Assembly: GCF_019904255.1 (NCBI RefSeq) | Contig: NZ_CP063203.1 | Span: 620,001 to 684,000 of the forward strand | Direction: 5' to 3' | Length of the DNA: 64,000 bases | Origin: Marixanthomonas sp. SCSIO 43207 | Lineage (GTDB): Bacteria > Bacteroidota > Bacteroidia > Flavobacteriales > Flavobacteriaceae | Shown here: piece after piece, positions 8,231 to 19,700 of the stretch | How positions within the stretch are numbered: position 1 is the stretch's first letter | Layout of the letters: each line of letters begins with the position of its first letter | Made by a program: the position numbers and the translations under genes | Notes under the pieces: model-generated | The model's database searches: none | What the model saw: only the letters and a program-made list of their open reading frames with translations | What the model was told of the DNA's origin: nothing

Positions 8231-9475
8231 TTAAAGCTCAAGGGCTTTTTTCACATCGTTATCCATAAGTAATTCTTCAGGACTCTCAAGAGCTTCTTTA
8301 ATAGCAACTAAAAAGCCAACAGACTCTTTACCATCAATTATTCTATGGTCATAAGATAAGGCAACATACATTATAGGCGCAACAGCAATAGCACCGTCTT
8401 TTGCGATTGGTCGTTCTACTATGTTGTGCATTCCTAAAATACCTGATTGCGGAGGGTTGATAATTGGTGTTGAAAGCATACTTCCGAAAACACCTCCGTT
8501 TGAGATGGTAAATGTACCACCTGTCATTTCATCTACGGTAATTTTCCCATCACGAGCTCTTAACGCTAAACGTTTCACTTCTTCTTCAACACCTCTAAAG
8601 CTAAGGTTTTCAGCATTTCGTATCACAGGAACCATTAATCCTTTGGGTCCTGATACTGCTATTGAAATATCCTTATAATCATAGGTAACTTTGTAATCAC
8701 CATCAATCATTGAGTTTACATCTGGGTATAAATCTAAGGCACGTACTACGGCTAAAGTGAAAAATGACATGAAGCCAAGACTTACGCCATGCTTTTCTTT
8801 AAAGTTTTCTTTGTACTTTTTTCTTAATTCAAAGATCGCGCTCATGTCAACTTCATTAAAAGTAGTCAACATAGCTGTTTCATTTTTTGCTGAAACTAAC
8901 CGTTCTGCAACTTTACGACGAAGCATAGACAGTTTTTTGCGTTCGCTTCCTCTGCTACCTTGTCCCGGCGTACCCATAGAAGGTGTTGCTTTTACAGCAT
9001 CGTCTTTTGTAATACGTCCATCACGACCGGTACCTTTTACATCCTTAGCATCTACTCCTTTTTCATCCATAATCTTCTTAGCAGAAGGTGATGGCGATCC
9101 TGTTGCATATGTTTTTTTATCTTGTTCTTGAGATTGTGTTGAGGGTTTTGAAGGTTCTTCGGTTTTTGCCTCAGCTTTATCACTGTCTTTTTTACTTTCC
9201 TCCTTTTTTGAATCTCCTTCAGAGTTTCCTGGTTTTTCTGCTTCGGTATCAATTAAGCAAACTACCTCTCCTACTGCAACTGCGTCACCTTCTTCGGCTT
9301 TTCTGGTAATAACACCACTTGCTTCAGCAGGTAGTTCAAGAGTTGCTTTATCACTGTCTATTTCTGCGATGGCTTGATCTTTTTCTACATAATCGCCATC
9401 TTCAACTAGCCATTGTGCTATTTCTACTTCGGTAATGGATTCTCCCGGAGATGGGACTTTCATTTCTAGTGCCAT
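8231..9475 (-). CDS. odhB: 2-oxoglutarate dehydrogenase E2, dihydrolipoyl succinyltransferase
   Basis: 414 residues. The N-terminal lipoyl domain has its lipoylation site Lys43 in the DSDKATLE motif. A long Glu/Lys/Ser linker (about 80-120) follows, then the peripheral-subunit-binding domain (about 125-165, [15 protein letters not shown]) and the acyltransferase domain ending with the catalytic [10 protein letters not shown] motif. It transfers the succinyl group to CoA in the TCA cycle. It lies 41 bases after odhA in the same direction. The E3 subunit is not in this window. Confidence 0.95.
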   Translation of the reverse strand: MALEMKVPSPGESITEVEIAQWLVEDGDYVEKDQAIAEIDSDKATLELPAEASGVITRKAEEGDAVAVGEVVCLIDTEAEKPGNSEGDSKKEESKKDSDKAEAKTEEPSKPSTQSQEQDKKTYATGSPSPSAKKIMDEKGVDAKDVKGTGRDGRITKDDAVKATPSMGTPGQGSRGSERKKLSMLRRKVAERLVSAKNETAMLTTFNEVDMSAIFELRKKYKENFKEKHGVSLGFMSFFTLAVVRALDLYPDVNSMIDGDYKVTYDYKDISIAVSGPKGLMVPVIRNAENLSFRGVEEEVKRLALRARDGKITVDEMTGGTFTISNGGVFGSMLSTPIINPPQSGILGMHNIVERPIAKDGAIAVAPIMYVALSYDHRIIDGKESVGFLVAIKEALESPEELLMDNDVKKALEL

Positions 9476-9516
9476 AGTATTTTAATTTACCTATTACGGA
9501 TTTTATATAATTGTAA

Positions 9517-12264
9517 TTATTTTTCTTCAATATTAAAAACGCTCTCAATAACACGCTGGTGTCTTTGCTTTGAACGCACACTACTTCCAGAAGCTGGTGC
9601 TGCGTACATTTTTCTGCTACAAACCCTAAAGTTACGTGCTTCTTCAAAATGCATTAATATATGAGAATATGCTCCCATGTTTCTAGGTTCTTCTTGAGCC
9701 CAGACCACATCTTTTGCATTTTTATATTTTTTCATGATGTTTTTCATTTGCTCTGTAGGTAGTGGGAACAACTGCTCTACTCTTACTAACGCAACATCAT
9801 CTCTTTTTTCTTCTTCTTTTACATCTAAAAGATCGTAATAAAACTTACCTGTTACAAAAACTAGAGTTTTAACTTTTGAAGCTTTTGCTTCTGGATCATC
9901 AATTACCATCTGGAATGTGCCATTGGCCAATTCTTCTTTGGTAGAGACTACTTTTGAGTGTCTTAATAAACTTTTGGGTGTAAACACTATTAATGGCTTA
10001 CGGTAGTTTACTTTTATTTGTCTTCTAAGTAAATGATAAAAGTTTGCTGGTGTAGTACAATCTGCAACAAACATATTGTCTTTGGCACACAATTGAAGGT
10101 AGCGTTCCATTCTTGCTGAAGAGTGTTCTGCTCCTTGACCTTCATAACCGTGTGGTAATAACATTACCAGACCGTTTTGTAATTTCCATTTATCTTCTGC
10201 AGCAGAAATATATTGGTCAATCATAATTTGAGCTCCATTACTGAAATCTCCAAATTGCGCCTCCCAAATACAAAGTGTTATTGGGCTAGCCATTGCATAA
10301 CCGTAATCAAATCCAACTACTCCATATTCTGAAAGTAGTGAATTATAGATGTAAAAATGTGCTTGGTCTTCATTTAATTGATTAAGCAACACAACTTCTT
10401 CTTCACTTTCTTCAGCTTTGATAACTGCGTGCCTGTGTGAAAATGTTCCTCTTTCTACATCTTGACCTGTTATTCTTACATCGTGACCTTCTGCTAATAG
10501 TGTTCCGTATGCTAGAAGTTCTCCCATTGCCCAGTCTAGCTTATTATCCTCAAAGTACATTTTGTTTCGTGCTTGTATAAGCTTAGAAACTTTGCGTAAG
10601 AATTTTTTATCTTCAGGTAGTTTTGTAATAACTTCTGCTATCTCGGTAAGTTTATCAAGATCAAAGGTTGTATCTACATCTTGCATCATTTTATCCTCTT
10701 CAGCATATTCAAAACCTTGCCACTCTTCTTGCATGATAGCACTTATTTCGGTTTTGTCTTCTTTTCGAGAATCTTCAAGACTTTCTTCAAGCTTGTTTTT
10801 ATAGTCTTCTTCTAGCTTTTTGGTGTATTCTTCATCAATTACACCTTCTTTTATCAATTTTTCAGAATAAATCTCACGTGGATTTTTATGCTTTGATATG
10901 GCTTTATACAGATTTGGCTGGGTAAATTTAGGTTCATCTCCCTCATTATGACCATATTTTCTGTATCCTAAAAGATCAATAAACACATCGTGCTTAAATT
11001 TCATTCTAAACTCTAAAGCAAAAAGCATGGCATGTACTACTGCTTCAACATCATCTGCATTTACGTGAAGTACTGGCGAGAGTGTAACTTTTGCTACATC
11101 TGTACAATAGGTTGAAGAGCGTCCATCTAGGTAGTTGGTAGTAAATCCTACTTGATTATTTACCACAATATGAATAGTACCTTGTGTTTTGTACCCTTCT
11201 AGTTGTGCCATTTGCACAATTTCATATACAATACCTTGACCAGCAATAGCTGCATCACCGTGAACAACGATTGGTAAAACTTTTTCAGGGTTTTCTAGGT
11301 GGTGATCATCTTGCTTTGCGCGAGCAATTCCTTGCACAACCGCTCCTACAGTTTCTAGGTGTGAGGGATTGGGTGCAATGTTAAGATTAATTTCTTTTCC
11401 GCTATCGGTTTTTCGTTTTGATGTCCATCCTAAGTGGTATTTTACATCACCATCAAAAACGGCTTGTTCATAATCTTTTCCGTCAAATTCACTAAAAATG
11501 TCTTTTGCATTTTTACCAAAAATGTTGGTTAAAGTACTTAACCTACCACGGTGTGCCATTCCCATTACAAACTCTTCAACACCTTTTTCTGCTGCATTTT
11601 CAATAAGAGCATCTAAGCCAGGAATAAGACTTTCTCCTCCTTCTAGCGAAAACCGTTTTTGACCTACATATTTGGTATGAAGGAAGCTTTCAAAAGCTAC
11701 TGCTTCGTTTAATTTTTTTAATATGTGTTTTTTCTGGTCGTTTGAAAAACTTGGTTGGTTTTCATTTACATTCAGCTTGTCTTGAATCCATTGAATTTCT
11801 TCAGGCTTACGAATGTACATATACTCAATCCCAATAGAATCACAGTAAATTTTATTGAGGTGCTTTATAATGTCTTCTAATGTAGCTTCACCTATACCTA
11901 AAATTTCACCTGCTTTAAATGACGTTTGCATGTCATCTTGTGACAGACCAAAGTTTTCAATATCAAGCTTAGGTGTATATTTTCTTCGTTCGCGTACAGG
12001 ATTGGTTCTAGTAAATAAGTGACCACGTGACCGGTACCCGTCAATTAATTTAATTACCTGAAACTCTTTTATAAAGTTTTCTGGTATTTCTGTTTTTTCT
12101 TCAATACCCAATGCTTCTAGAGAGCCATTTTCTATTCCGAAATCAAAACCTTGAAAAAAAGCACGCCAGCTAGGTTCTACAGTATCGGGGTATTGTAAGT
12201 ATTTATCATAAAGTTCTGCGATAAACGAGGGATGTACCGCATTGAGAAAAGAATATCTATCCAT
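9517..12264 (-). CDS. odhA: 2-oxoglutarate dehydrogenase E1 component
   Basis: 915 residues, typical for the homodimeric E1 (about 930). The N-terminal segment MDRYSFLNAVH matches the E2-binding tail of the family. Later come HRGRLSTLTNIF near residue 235 and the thiamine-diphosphate motif GDAAIAGQGIVYE near residue 335, with the transketolase-like C-terminal half (EGQGAEHSSARMERYLQL). It decarboxylates 2-oxoglutarate and passes the succinyl group to OdhB. The promoter element TATTTTTG is at 12301-12308. Confidence 0.96.
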   Translation of the reverse strand: MDRYSFLNAVHPSFIAELYDKYLQYPDTVEPSWRAFFQGFDFGIENGSLEALGIEEKTEIPENFIKEFQVIKLIDGYRSRGHLFTRTNPVRERRKYTPKLDIENFGLSQDDMQTSFKAGEILGIGEATLEDIIKHLNKIYCDSIGIEYMYIRKPEEIQWIQDKLNVNENQPSFSNDQKKHILKKLNEAVAFESFLHTKYVGQKRFSLEGGESLIPGLDALIENAAEKGVEEFVMGMAHRGRLSTLTNIFGKNAKDIFSEFDGKDYEQAVFDGDVKYHLGWTSKRKTDSGKEINLNIAPNPSHLETVGAVVQGIARAKQDDHHLENPEKVLPIVVHGDAAIAGQGIVYEIVQMAQLEGYKTQGTIHIVVNNQVGFTTNYLDGRSSTYCTDVAKVTLSPVLHVNADDVEAVVHAMLFALEFRMKFKHDVFIDLLGYRKYGHNEGDEPKFTQPNLYKAISKHKNPREIYSEKLIKEGVIDEEYTKKLEEDYKNKLEESLEDSRKEDKTEISAIMQEEWQGFEYAEEDKMMQDVDTTFDLDKLTEIAEVITKLPEDKKFLRKVSKLIQARNKMYFEDNKLDWAMGELLAYGTLLAEGHDVRITGQDVERGTFSHRHAVIKAEESEEEVVLLNQLNEDQAHFYIYNSLLSEYGVVGFDYGYAMASPITLCIWEAQFGDFSNGAQIMIDQYISAAEDKWKLQNGLVMLLPHGYEGQGAEHSSARMERYLQLCAKDNMFVADCTTPANFYHLLRRQIKVNYRKPLIVFTPKSLLRHSKVVSTKEELANGTFQMVIDDPEAKASKVKTLVFVTGKFYYDLLDVKEEEKRDDVALVRVEQLFPLPTEQMKNIMKKYKNAKDVVWAQEEPRNMGAYSHILMHFEEARNFRVCSRKMYAAPASGSSVRSKQRHQRVIESVFNIEEK

Positions 12265-12300
12265 AATTGGAATACAAGGGTTTCATTTTGTAAAACGATA

Positions 12301-12308
12301 CAAAAATA
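12301..12308 (-). promoter_or_regulatory. -7 promoter element for odhA
   Basis: TATTTTTG on the minus strand matches TAnnTTTG exactly, 36 bases before the odhA start. No clear -33 element was found. Confidence 0.5.
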
Positions 12309-12448
12309 CAACAATTACAATAAATAGGCGATTGGATTGTGTATATTTCTATGGATTGAAATCTTAAATATTTCCTAATAAAACCGTTGGTTCTCTGTAA
12401 CTTGATTTTCAGAATTATTAATTTAAGAAGCAGATGTGATTTTTAATA

Positions 12449-13423
12449 TTAAAATGTACGCTTCATTAACCACTCTCCAAACTCTCTAAGCTCTGTTTTC
12501 TTTTTTTCTGAAATATCAATCTGCTCTAACACATCGTTTGCCTTCTGGGTATATTTTGTAATTTCCTTTTGTGTTGCCTCTGCAGCTCCCGAATTTTTAA
12601 AGATTCGCTTTACTGTATCAATTTTATCTGAAGGGTTTTTAGGGCTTATAGTGTACAAATGCTCAAGTTCGTCTGCTTGAGTTACTTCACTATTTTTTAG
12701 TGCAGTTAAGTATAGAAAGGTTTTTTTATTCTCAATAATATCACCTCCTACTTGTTTTCCGAATGATTCTGGATTACCAAATACATCTAAATAATCATCT
12801 TGCAACTGAAACGCTATCCCTAGATTACGCCCAAATTTGTAAATATTTTCTTTACAAGAATGCGAAGCTCCAGCAACGATAGCACCCATTTTCATGGCAG
12901 CACCCAGCAATACAGCTGTTTTAAAATCTATCATTTTGATGTATTCATCTATTGAAACAGCATCTCTATCTTCAAAATCAACATCATACTGCTGTCCTTC
13001 ACAAACCTCAATTGCCGTTTTACTAAACAATTGTGCTAGTTCTCTAAAAAGTTTAGGCTCATATTCTTCAAATAATTGATAAGCCAGTATTAACATAGCA
13101 TCACCAGAAAGAATACCAGTGTTGATATCCCACTTTTCATGTACGGTTTCTTTACCACGTCTCAAGGGCGCATTATCCATTATATCGTCATGAATTAATG
13201 AAAAGTTATGAAACAATTCTATAGCCAATGCTGCCGGCATGGCTTTTTTATAGTCGGTTTCAAAAAAATCACAAGTTAACAACGTGAGAATAGGACGCAG
13301 TCGTTTACCTCCAATATTTAATATGTATTGTATAGGCTCATATAATTGCTCTGGCTCTTTAACTTCTACTGTATGCTGTAGTTGTTCTTGTAATGCTGTG
13401 CTATACTTTTTTAATAATTCCAT
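12449..13423 (-). CDS. Trans-isoprenyl diphosphate synthase (polyprenyl synthetase)
   Basis: 324 residues from the ATG at 13423; the 21 residues upstream in the open frame are Cys-rich and unlike the family, so I leave them out. The first Asp-rich motif is DDIMD near residue 85 and the second is DDYLD near residue 210, as required for Mg-diphosphate binding. It condenses isopentenyl diphosphate with an allylic primer, probably for geranylgeranyl diphosphate or the menaquinone side chain; the chain length cannot be read safely. It lies 184 bases upstream of odhA on the same strand, and its pathway partner dxs is at 29.5 kb. Confidence 0.9.
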   Translation of the reverse strand: MELLKKYSTALQEQLQHTVEVKEPEQLYEPIQYILNIGGKRLRPILTLLTCDFFETDYKKAMPAALAIELFHNFSLIHDDIMDNAPLRRGKETVHEKWDINTGILSGDAMLILAYQLFEEYEPKLFRELAQLFSKTAIEVCEGQQYDVDFEDRDAVSIDEYIKMIDFKTAVLLGAAMKMGAIVAGASHSCKENIYKFGRNLGIAFQLQDDYLDVFGNPESFGKQVGGDIIENKKTFLYLTALKNSEVTQADELEHLYTISPKNPSDKIDTVKRIFKNSGAAEATQKEITKYTQKANDVLEQIDISEKKKTELREFGEWLMKRTF

Positions 13424-13543
13424 ACCGCGCTCAAAATTTGCCGCTAAAATACAAGTTGCCACACAAAACTGACTACTAAAAACCAAAAAAAAGTGTTTTT
13501 AAAAGGTCAAGTGAGCAACCCATGTTAAATTTATGTAAAACCT

Positions 13544-13573
13544 AGGAAACTTTTTTTGTTCCTAAAGTTTCCT
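13544..13573. promoter_or_regulatory. Palindromic operator in front of the TetR-efflux operon
   Basis: A perfect inverted repeat has arms AGGAAACTTT (13544-13553) and AAAGTTTCCT (13564-13573) with a 10-base spacer that contains a further half-site GTTCCT. It covers the -33 TTTG (13555-13558). Size and symmetry fit a TetR dimer site that would block RNA polymerase. It also sits between the divergent polyprenyl synthase and the tetR operon. Confidence 0.75.
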
Positions 13574-13586
13574 TTGTCTATCTTTG
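13555..13586 (+). promoter_or_regulatory. Promoter of the TetR-TolC-MFP-RND operon
   Basis: TTTG (13555-13558), a 20-base spacer and TATCTTTG (13579-13586) form a complete match to the Bacteroidota -33/-7 promoter. The tetR start codon at 13596 is only 9 bases past the -7 element, so the mRNA would have almost no leader. Confidence 0.8.
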
Positions 13587-13595
13587 CGCCGAATT

Positions 13596-14195
13596 ATGAA
13601 AGAGAAAATTATAACAAAGGCAGCAGAAATGTTTCTTTCACTAGGCTTTAAAAGCGTAACGATGGATGACATTTCAAATGAGATGGGCATTTCAAAAAAA
13701 ACAATTTACACCCATTTTAATAACAAAACACAATTGGTGAAAGAATCTGTGTTAAAAGTATTTGAAGAGATTTCTTGTGGTATAGACGCCATTCAAGATT
13801 TGGAAAAAGATCCAATTGAAGAATTATATGAAATTAAAAAGTTTGTAATGCTTCAATTAAAAAATGAAAAATCATCACCTCAATACCAGCTTCAAAAATA
13901 TTATCCTGAAGTGTACACCATGATTAGAAAAAAGAAATATGAAAACATGGCAGAGTGTACTATTGAAAACCTGAAACGAGGCGTTGAAAAAGGTGTTTAC
14001 AGAAAAAACATTGATGTAGATTTTATATCAAAACTTTACTTTTTATGTATTGAAGGCATCAACGATGAATCTATTTTTCCTTTATCACAGTTTTCAAAAT
14101 TCAAATTAATGGAGGATTACTTAGATTATCACCTTAGAGGAATTGTAACATCTAAAGGCTTAGAAACACTTACTAAATATTCAAACAAGAATTAA
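13596..14195 (+). CDS. TetR/AcrR-family transcriptional regulator
   Basis: 199 residues from ATG 13596; the TTG four codons upstream lies within the promoter -7 element and is rejected. The N-terminal helix-turn-helix spans about residues 7-53, with the TMDDISNEMGISKKTIYTHF pattern, followed by an all-helical ligand and dimer domain. It is first in the efflux operon and has a perfect palindrome over its own promoter, so it most likely represses itself and the pump until an efflux substrate binds. The ligand is unknown. Confidence 0.92.
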   Translation: MKEKIITKAAEMFLSLGFKSVTMDDISNEMGISKKTIYTHFNNKTQLVKESVLKVFEEISCGIDAIQDLEKDPIEELYEIKKFVMLQLKNEKSSPQYQLQKYYPEVYTMIRKKKYENMAECTIENLKRGVEKGVYRKNIDVDFISKLYFLCIEGINDESIFPLSQFSKFKLMEDYLDYHLRGIVTSKGLETLTKYSNKN

Positions 14196-14200
14196 AACTA

Positions 14201-15571
14201 ATGAAACATATTTTTTTAATAGCTTTTTTTGCTTTCAGCATATATTCTCAAGCTCAAGAAACAGTAAACCTTCAACAACGAACGTTTACTCTTGAAGAAG
14301 CCATTCAGTTTGGTCTTGAAAATGGTTATAACTCTAGAATTGCAAAAAAAGACGTAGCCATTGCCTTAAAACAGAAATGGGAAATTATTGCACAAGGATT
14401 GCCGCAAATAAGTGGTGACGCAAATTACAACAATAACCTTAAGCAGCCGGTAACCTTGATCCCCGGCGAAGTTGCCGGTGGCGAACCCGGAACATTTGTA
14501 CCCGTTACATTTGGAACCAAACACAGTGTAAACGCAACTGGAACTTGGAATCAATTAATTTTTGATGGGTCTTATATTGTAGGTATTCAATCTGCGAAAA
14601 CACTTTTGCAAATTTCAGAAAACGCAAAGGTTAAAACAGATCTAGAGGTAAAAAAAGCTATCACAGACGCCTACGGAAATGTACTATTGGCTTCAGAAAG
14701 TGTTACCATTTTAAAGAAAAACCTCTCTACTGTCGAAAAAAACTTAAACGACACCCGAAAGATTTTTGAAAATGGTCTAGCAGAAGAAGAAGACGTAGAA
14801 CAATTGGAGATTACACGCTTAAACCTTGAAGCCAACCTTAATAATTCTATACGTATGCAATCCATTGCATATGATATGCTAAAGGTAACAATGGGCATTC
14901 CTGTAACGGAAGAAATTAAAGTAACCGATAACCTAAGCGAGTTGAGTGAAGAAAACTTTAATCTATTACTTCTTTCAAAAGAAATGAACGTAGAAGAAAA
15001 TATTGATTACCGCATCGCCGAAGATCAAGCCAACCTTTCAGAAGTAGAAGTAAAACTTGAAAAAAGTAAAGCATTGCCTACTCTTTCTGCGTTTGTTAAT
15101 TATGGCGTTGCAGGATATAGTGATGAATTCACCTTTTTTAATAGCGACCAAGACTATTTTACACAATCTGTTTTAGGTGTTAATTTAAGTATTCCTATTT
15201 TCAGTAGTGGTATGAGAAGTGCCAAGACAGCTCAAAAGCAATTGGCTTTTGAACAAGCAAAATTACAACTTGAACAAACAAAAAATCAAGTTACTCTTGA
15301 AATTGCAAATGCTCGAAACGAATATCAATTTGCTTTAGAGAATTATGAAAACAAACAGCGCAACCTAGAATTGGCAGAACGTATTGAAAAGAAAAATAGC
15401 ATCAAGTTTTTTGAAGGAATTGCCACTAGTTTTGAATTAAGCGAAGCACAACAACAACTTTTTCAAGCACAACAAGACTATCTGCAATCAATGCTAGATG
15501 TAATAAGCACCAAAGCAGAACTAGAAAATTTATTAGACACAACAAAATATCCCGAAAACAAAGACGAGTAA
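14201..15571 (+). CDS. TolC-family outer-membrane efflux protein
   Basis: 456 residues. A signal peptide (about 1-18) precedes a TolC fold: two homologous halves, each with a beta-strand pair and long amphipathic helices (heptad-rich at about 150-215 and 335-430). It would form the outer-membrane exit duct for the RND pump encoded next. The gene starts 5 bases after the tetR stop and 24 bases before the adaptor gene. Confidence 0.93.
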   Translation: MKHIFLIAFFAFSIYSQAQETVNLQQRTFTLEEAIQFGLENGYNSRIAKKDVAIALKQKWEIIAQGLPQISGDANYNNNLKQPVTLIPGEVAGGEPGTFVPVTFGTKHSVNATGTWNQLIFDGSYIVGIQSAKTLLQISENAKVKTDLEVKKAITDAYGNVLLASESVTILKKNLSTVEKNLNDTRKIFENGLAEEEDVEQLEITRLNLEANLNNSIRMQSIAYDMLKVTMGIPVTEEIKVTDNLSELSEENFNLLLLSKEMNVEENIDYRIAEDQANLSEVEVKLEKSKALPTLSAFVNYGVAGYSDEFTFFNSDQDYFTQSVLGVNLSIPIFSSGMRSAKTAQKQLAFEQAKLQLEQTKNQVTLEIANARNEYQFALENYENKQRNLELAERIEKKNSIKFFEGIATSFELSEAQQQLFQAQQDYLQSMLDVISTKAELENLLDTTKYPENKDE

Positions 15572-15595
15572 CAACCCATTGCAACACACTATATT

Positions 15596-16768
15596 ATGAG
15601 AAAATTCATATACTTATTTCTAATTACAATAACAGTAGCCTCTTGTGGTGGCGATAAAAACAGCAACTCTGTTGAAAAAGTAATAGAAAGTAACAACCTA
15701 GAAACCATTCGACAAAAAAGAGCTGAGCTAGTAAATCAACAAGAAGCACTTCAAGAAAGTATTCACAATTTAGACTCTGCTATTTCTAAGCTTGACACTG
15801 TAAAAAATGTGCCTTTAATCACCACTTTAACCGCAAAAAAAGAGGTTTTTAATCACGTTTTGGAAATACAAGGAAATGTAACAACCAAAAACCTTTTAGT
15901 TATCACGCCAGAATATAGCGGCATTCTCACAAGAGTATATGTAAAAGAAGGACAACGAGTTACTAAAGGACAAACATTAGCAAAAATTGATGATGGTGGT
16001 TTAAGCCAGCAATTATCGCAATTACAAATACAAGCAGATTTAGCAAAAACCACTTACGAACGTCAAAAACGTTTATGGGAGCAAAACATAGGTAGTGAAA
16101 TTCAGTTTTTACAAGCAAAATCTTCATATGAATCACAACAAGAAGCCGTAAATCAATTAAAACAACAAATAGCAAAAACGGTAGTAAAAGCTCCTTTTTC
16201 AGGAACAATCGATGATGTTATTACAGAGCAAGGTAGCGTAGTTGCAGCTGGGCAAACTCAACTTATGCGCATTGTAAACTTAAAAGACATGTACATAGAG
16301 ACCGATATCCCTGAGCGTTACATTAAAGATGTTACAAAAGGAAAAGATGTAGAAGTAGAATTTCCGGTTATTGGTAAAACAGTTACAACTTCCGTTAGAC
16401 AAGCAGGAGACTTTATAAACCCTGCAAACAGAACATTTAAAGTAGAGGTAGCTATACCCAACGCAGATAAGACCATAAAACCAAACCTTACTGCAAAACT
16501 TAAAATTAACGACTATACAAATGAAGATGCTATATTAATTCCACAAAGTATTATTTCAGAAAATGCTGAAGGTGAGCAATACGTTTACATTGTTAATGAT
16601 AAAAATGAAAATGAAGAAGGCATTGCAAACCGGGTAATAATCAAAACCGGAAAAACACAAGGCGATGTAATTGAAGTACTAGAAGGAATAGAAAGCGGTG
16701 CCGAAATTGTTCAAGAAGGAGCACGTAGCGTTAAAGACGGGCAAACTGTAAAAGTGATAAAGTACTAA
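15596..16768 (+). CDS. RND efflux periplasmic adaptor (membrane-fusion lipoprotein)
   Basis: 390 residues. The lipoprotein signal ends TVASC with Cys17. A coiled-coil segment (about 38-65) comes before the usual hairpin, then a biotinyl/lipoyl-like domain (GILTRVYVKEGQRVTKGQ near residue 105), a second hairpin (about 140-190), and beta-barrel and membrane-proximal domains. It bridges the inner-membrane RND transporter and the TolC-like duct. It is the third gene of the operon. Confidence 0.93.
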   Translation: MRKFIYLFLITITVASCGGDKNSNSVEKVIESNNLETIRQKRAELVNQQEALQESIHNLDSAISKLDTVKNVPLITTLTAKKEVFNHVLEIQGNVTTKNLLVITPEYSGILTRVYVKEGQRVTKGQTLAKIDDGGLSQQLSQLQIQADLAKTTYERQKRLWEQNIGSEIQFLQAKSSYESQQEAVNQLKQQIAKTVVKAPFSGTIDDVITEQGSVVAAGQTQLMRIVNLKDMYIETDIPERYIKDVTKGKDVEVEFPVIGKTVTTSVRQAGDFINPANRTFKVEVAIPNADKTIKPNLTAKLKINDYTNEDAILIPQSIISENAEGEQYVYIVNDKNENEEGIANRVIIKTGKTQGDVIEVLEGIESGAEIVQEGARSVKDGQTVKVIKY

Positions 16769-16778
16769 ACCCAAGCAC

Positions 16779-19700
16779 ATGACAAAAAAGAAAAAACAAG
16801 TAGATAAAGAATTTGGTTTATCGTCCTGGGCAATAGACAATAAAACAACTATGTATGTCTTAATTGCTGTGATTTTTTACTTAGGGGTTTCAGCATTCTT
16901 TGATATGCCTCGAGAAAATTTCCCAGAAGTAAATGAAACCAAAATTTATGTAAGCTCTGTGTATCCGGGTAATACTGCCGAAGATATAGAAAAATTAATC
17001 ACAGATCCGCTAGAAGACAGGCTTAAAACCGTAAGTAATGTAGTAGAAATCACCTCAACATCTCAAGAAGACTACGGGATGATTATGGTTGAGTTTGATG
17101 AAAACATCACTGTTGAACAAGCCAAACAAAAAGTAAAGGATGAAATTGATAGTGAAACTGCCGGTGAAGACTGGCCTACTTTTAACGAAGCAAAGGTAGA
17201 ACCCGAAGTATTTGAGTTAAGCCTTTCTGAAGAAATGCCTATTCTTAATATTAATATCTCTGGTGACTACCCAGTAGGTAAATTAAAAGAATACGGAGAG
17301 TATCTTCAAGACGAAATTGAAGATTTACTTGAAATTAAAAAAGTAGATATTAGAGGTGCTCAAGAAAAGGAAGTTGAAGTAGCCGTAGATATTTACAAGA
17401 TGATGGCAGCCAATGTTACCTTTAATGATATAATTGGCGCTATAAATGCTGGTAACGTTACCATGTCTGCCGGTAACTTAAAGGCAAGTGGTCAACGACG
17501 TACCATACGTGTTTTAGGAGAAATTGATGACCCGAAAGAACTTGAAAATTTTGTTGTTAAGTCTGAAAATGGAGATGCAATTTACCTCAAAGATGTAGCT
17601 ACAGTTGCTTTTCAAGAAGAAGACAAAACAACCTACGCAAGAGAGTTTGGGCATCCTGTTGTAATGCTAGACGTAAAAAAACGCGCCGGTAAAAACATGG
17701 TTGCTGCAGCAGAACAAATACAAGTTATTGTTGAAGAAGCAAGAAATGAAGTATTTCCGCAAGACTTAACAGTAACCATAGCAAACGATCAATCTTCAGT
17801 TACAATTGGTCAAGTTGATGATCTAGTGAACAATATCATATTTGGTGTTATTCTGGTTGTAACTGTACTTATGTTCTTTTTAGGATTTAAGAATGCCATT
17901 TTCGTAGGTTTTGCAATTCCTATGTCTATGTTTATGTCGCTTATGATATTAAACATGCTAGGGCAAAGTTTAAATACTATGGTGCTCTTTGGTCTTATTA
18001 TGGGTCTTGGTATGCTTGTAGATAATGGTATTGTAGTGGTAGAGAACGTATACCGCCTTATGGATGAAGAAGGCATGAGTCGAATGCAAGCTGCTAAAAA
18101 AGGTATCGGCGAAATAGCCTTCCCCATTATTATTTCTACAGCAACAACAGTAGCAGCTTTTATTCCTTTAGGGTTATGGCCTGGTATTATGGGAGAATTT
18201 ATGATGATTTTACCTATAACGCTTTCAGTTGTTTTAGGCTCCTCTTTATTTGTTGCTATTTTCTTTAACTCAGTGTTGGTATCTCAATTTATGAATACCG
18301 AAGACAAAGACATGCCTTTACGTAAAATCATACGAACTACCGTTATTATGGCTGTTATAGGCATTCTTGTGATATTGGTAGGCGGCGAGTACCGTGGATT
18401 GGGAACACTGATGGTGTTTACAGCAATTATGCTTTGGGTGTATCGTATTTTCTTACGAAAATGGGCTAATAATTTTCAGAATAAAACCTTAGTAAAACTT
18501 GAACGTTGGTATGAAAACCAGTTAAGATGGGCACTTTCGGGTAGAAAACCTTATTTATTAAGTATAGGTACGTTTGTGTTATTAATAATATCATTTGTTG
18601 CTTTTGGTATCTCCTTATCACAACAACGAACCAAAGTAGAGTTTTTTCCAGATAATAAACCAAATCAAATTATTGTCTATATAGAATACCCACAGGGAAC
18701 GGCTATTGAAAAAACAAACGCTATCACTAAGGAAATTGAAGAACGTGTTTACAACGTTATTAATCAAGATCAATATACTGATGATGGTTATAATTTTCTT
18801 GTAGAAAGTGCTGTGTCACAAGTTGGCGAAGGTGCCGGTAATCCTCAAACAGATGGCGGATCTACTGCCGAAATGCCGCACAAAGCTAAAATTACCGCAT
18901 CAATGCGTGAGTACAAATACCGTCGTGGTGAAGACAGTGAACTATTACGTCAAAAAGTGCAAGAGGCATTAGTTGGAATTTATCCGGGAGTTCTTATTTC
19001 GGTTGAAAAAGACGCCAATGGACCACCAGCCGGTTCACCCATTAATATTGAATTAGAGGGTGATGATTATAACGAGCTAATTGCTACCGCAGAAAATATG
19101 CGAGAGTTTATTAATAACAAAAACATTGCGGGTATTGATGAGCTTAAAATTGATGTTAATAAAGATAAGCCAAGTATGCAAGTGGTTGTTGATAGAGAAA
19201 AAGCCGGTGAATTGGGTGTGAGTGCATCTCAAGTAGGCCAACAACTGCGTAACTCTATTTTTGGTAGTAAAGCTGGTATCTATAAAGAAGATGGTGATGA
19301 TTATGATATATACGTTCGTTTCAATGAAGATATTAGGTACAACAAAAGCGCTTTATTTAATCAAAATATAACATTTAGAGATAACACAGGCCAATTAAAA
19401 ACTATTCCTATTTCGGCTGTTGCCAAGCAGGAAAACACCTCAGGTTTTAGTGCAATTAAGCATAATGATACAAAACGAGTGGTTACTGTATATTCTGCAT
19501 TGGCACCGGGTTATACAGATGCTGGAGCAATTGTAGCTCAGATTCAAAATGAAATGAAAAGCTATGAAGGTCTACCAAATAACATTAAGATTGATTACAC
19601 CGGTCAGATTGAAGAGCAAAATAAACAAATGGCATTTTTAATGGGTGCTTTTTTTACAGGTCTGGGATTAATTTTCTTTATTCTGATATTTCAATTTAAC

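Noticed and set aside
13424-13486. 21-residue N-terminal extension of the polyprenyl synthase
   Set aside because: Cys-rich and unlike the family; the ATG at 13423 gives the normal N-terminus.
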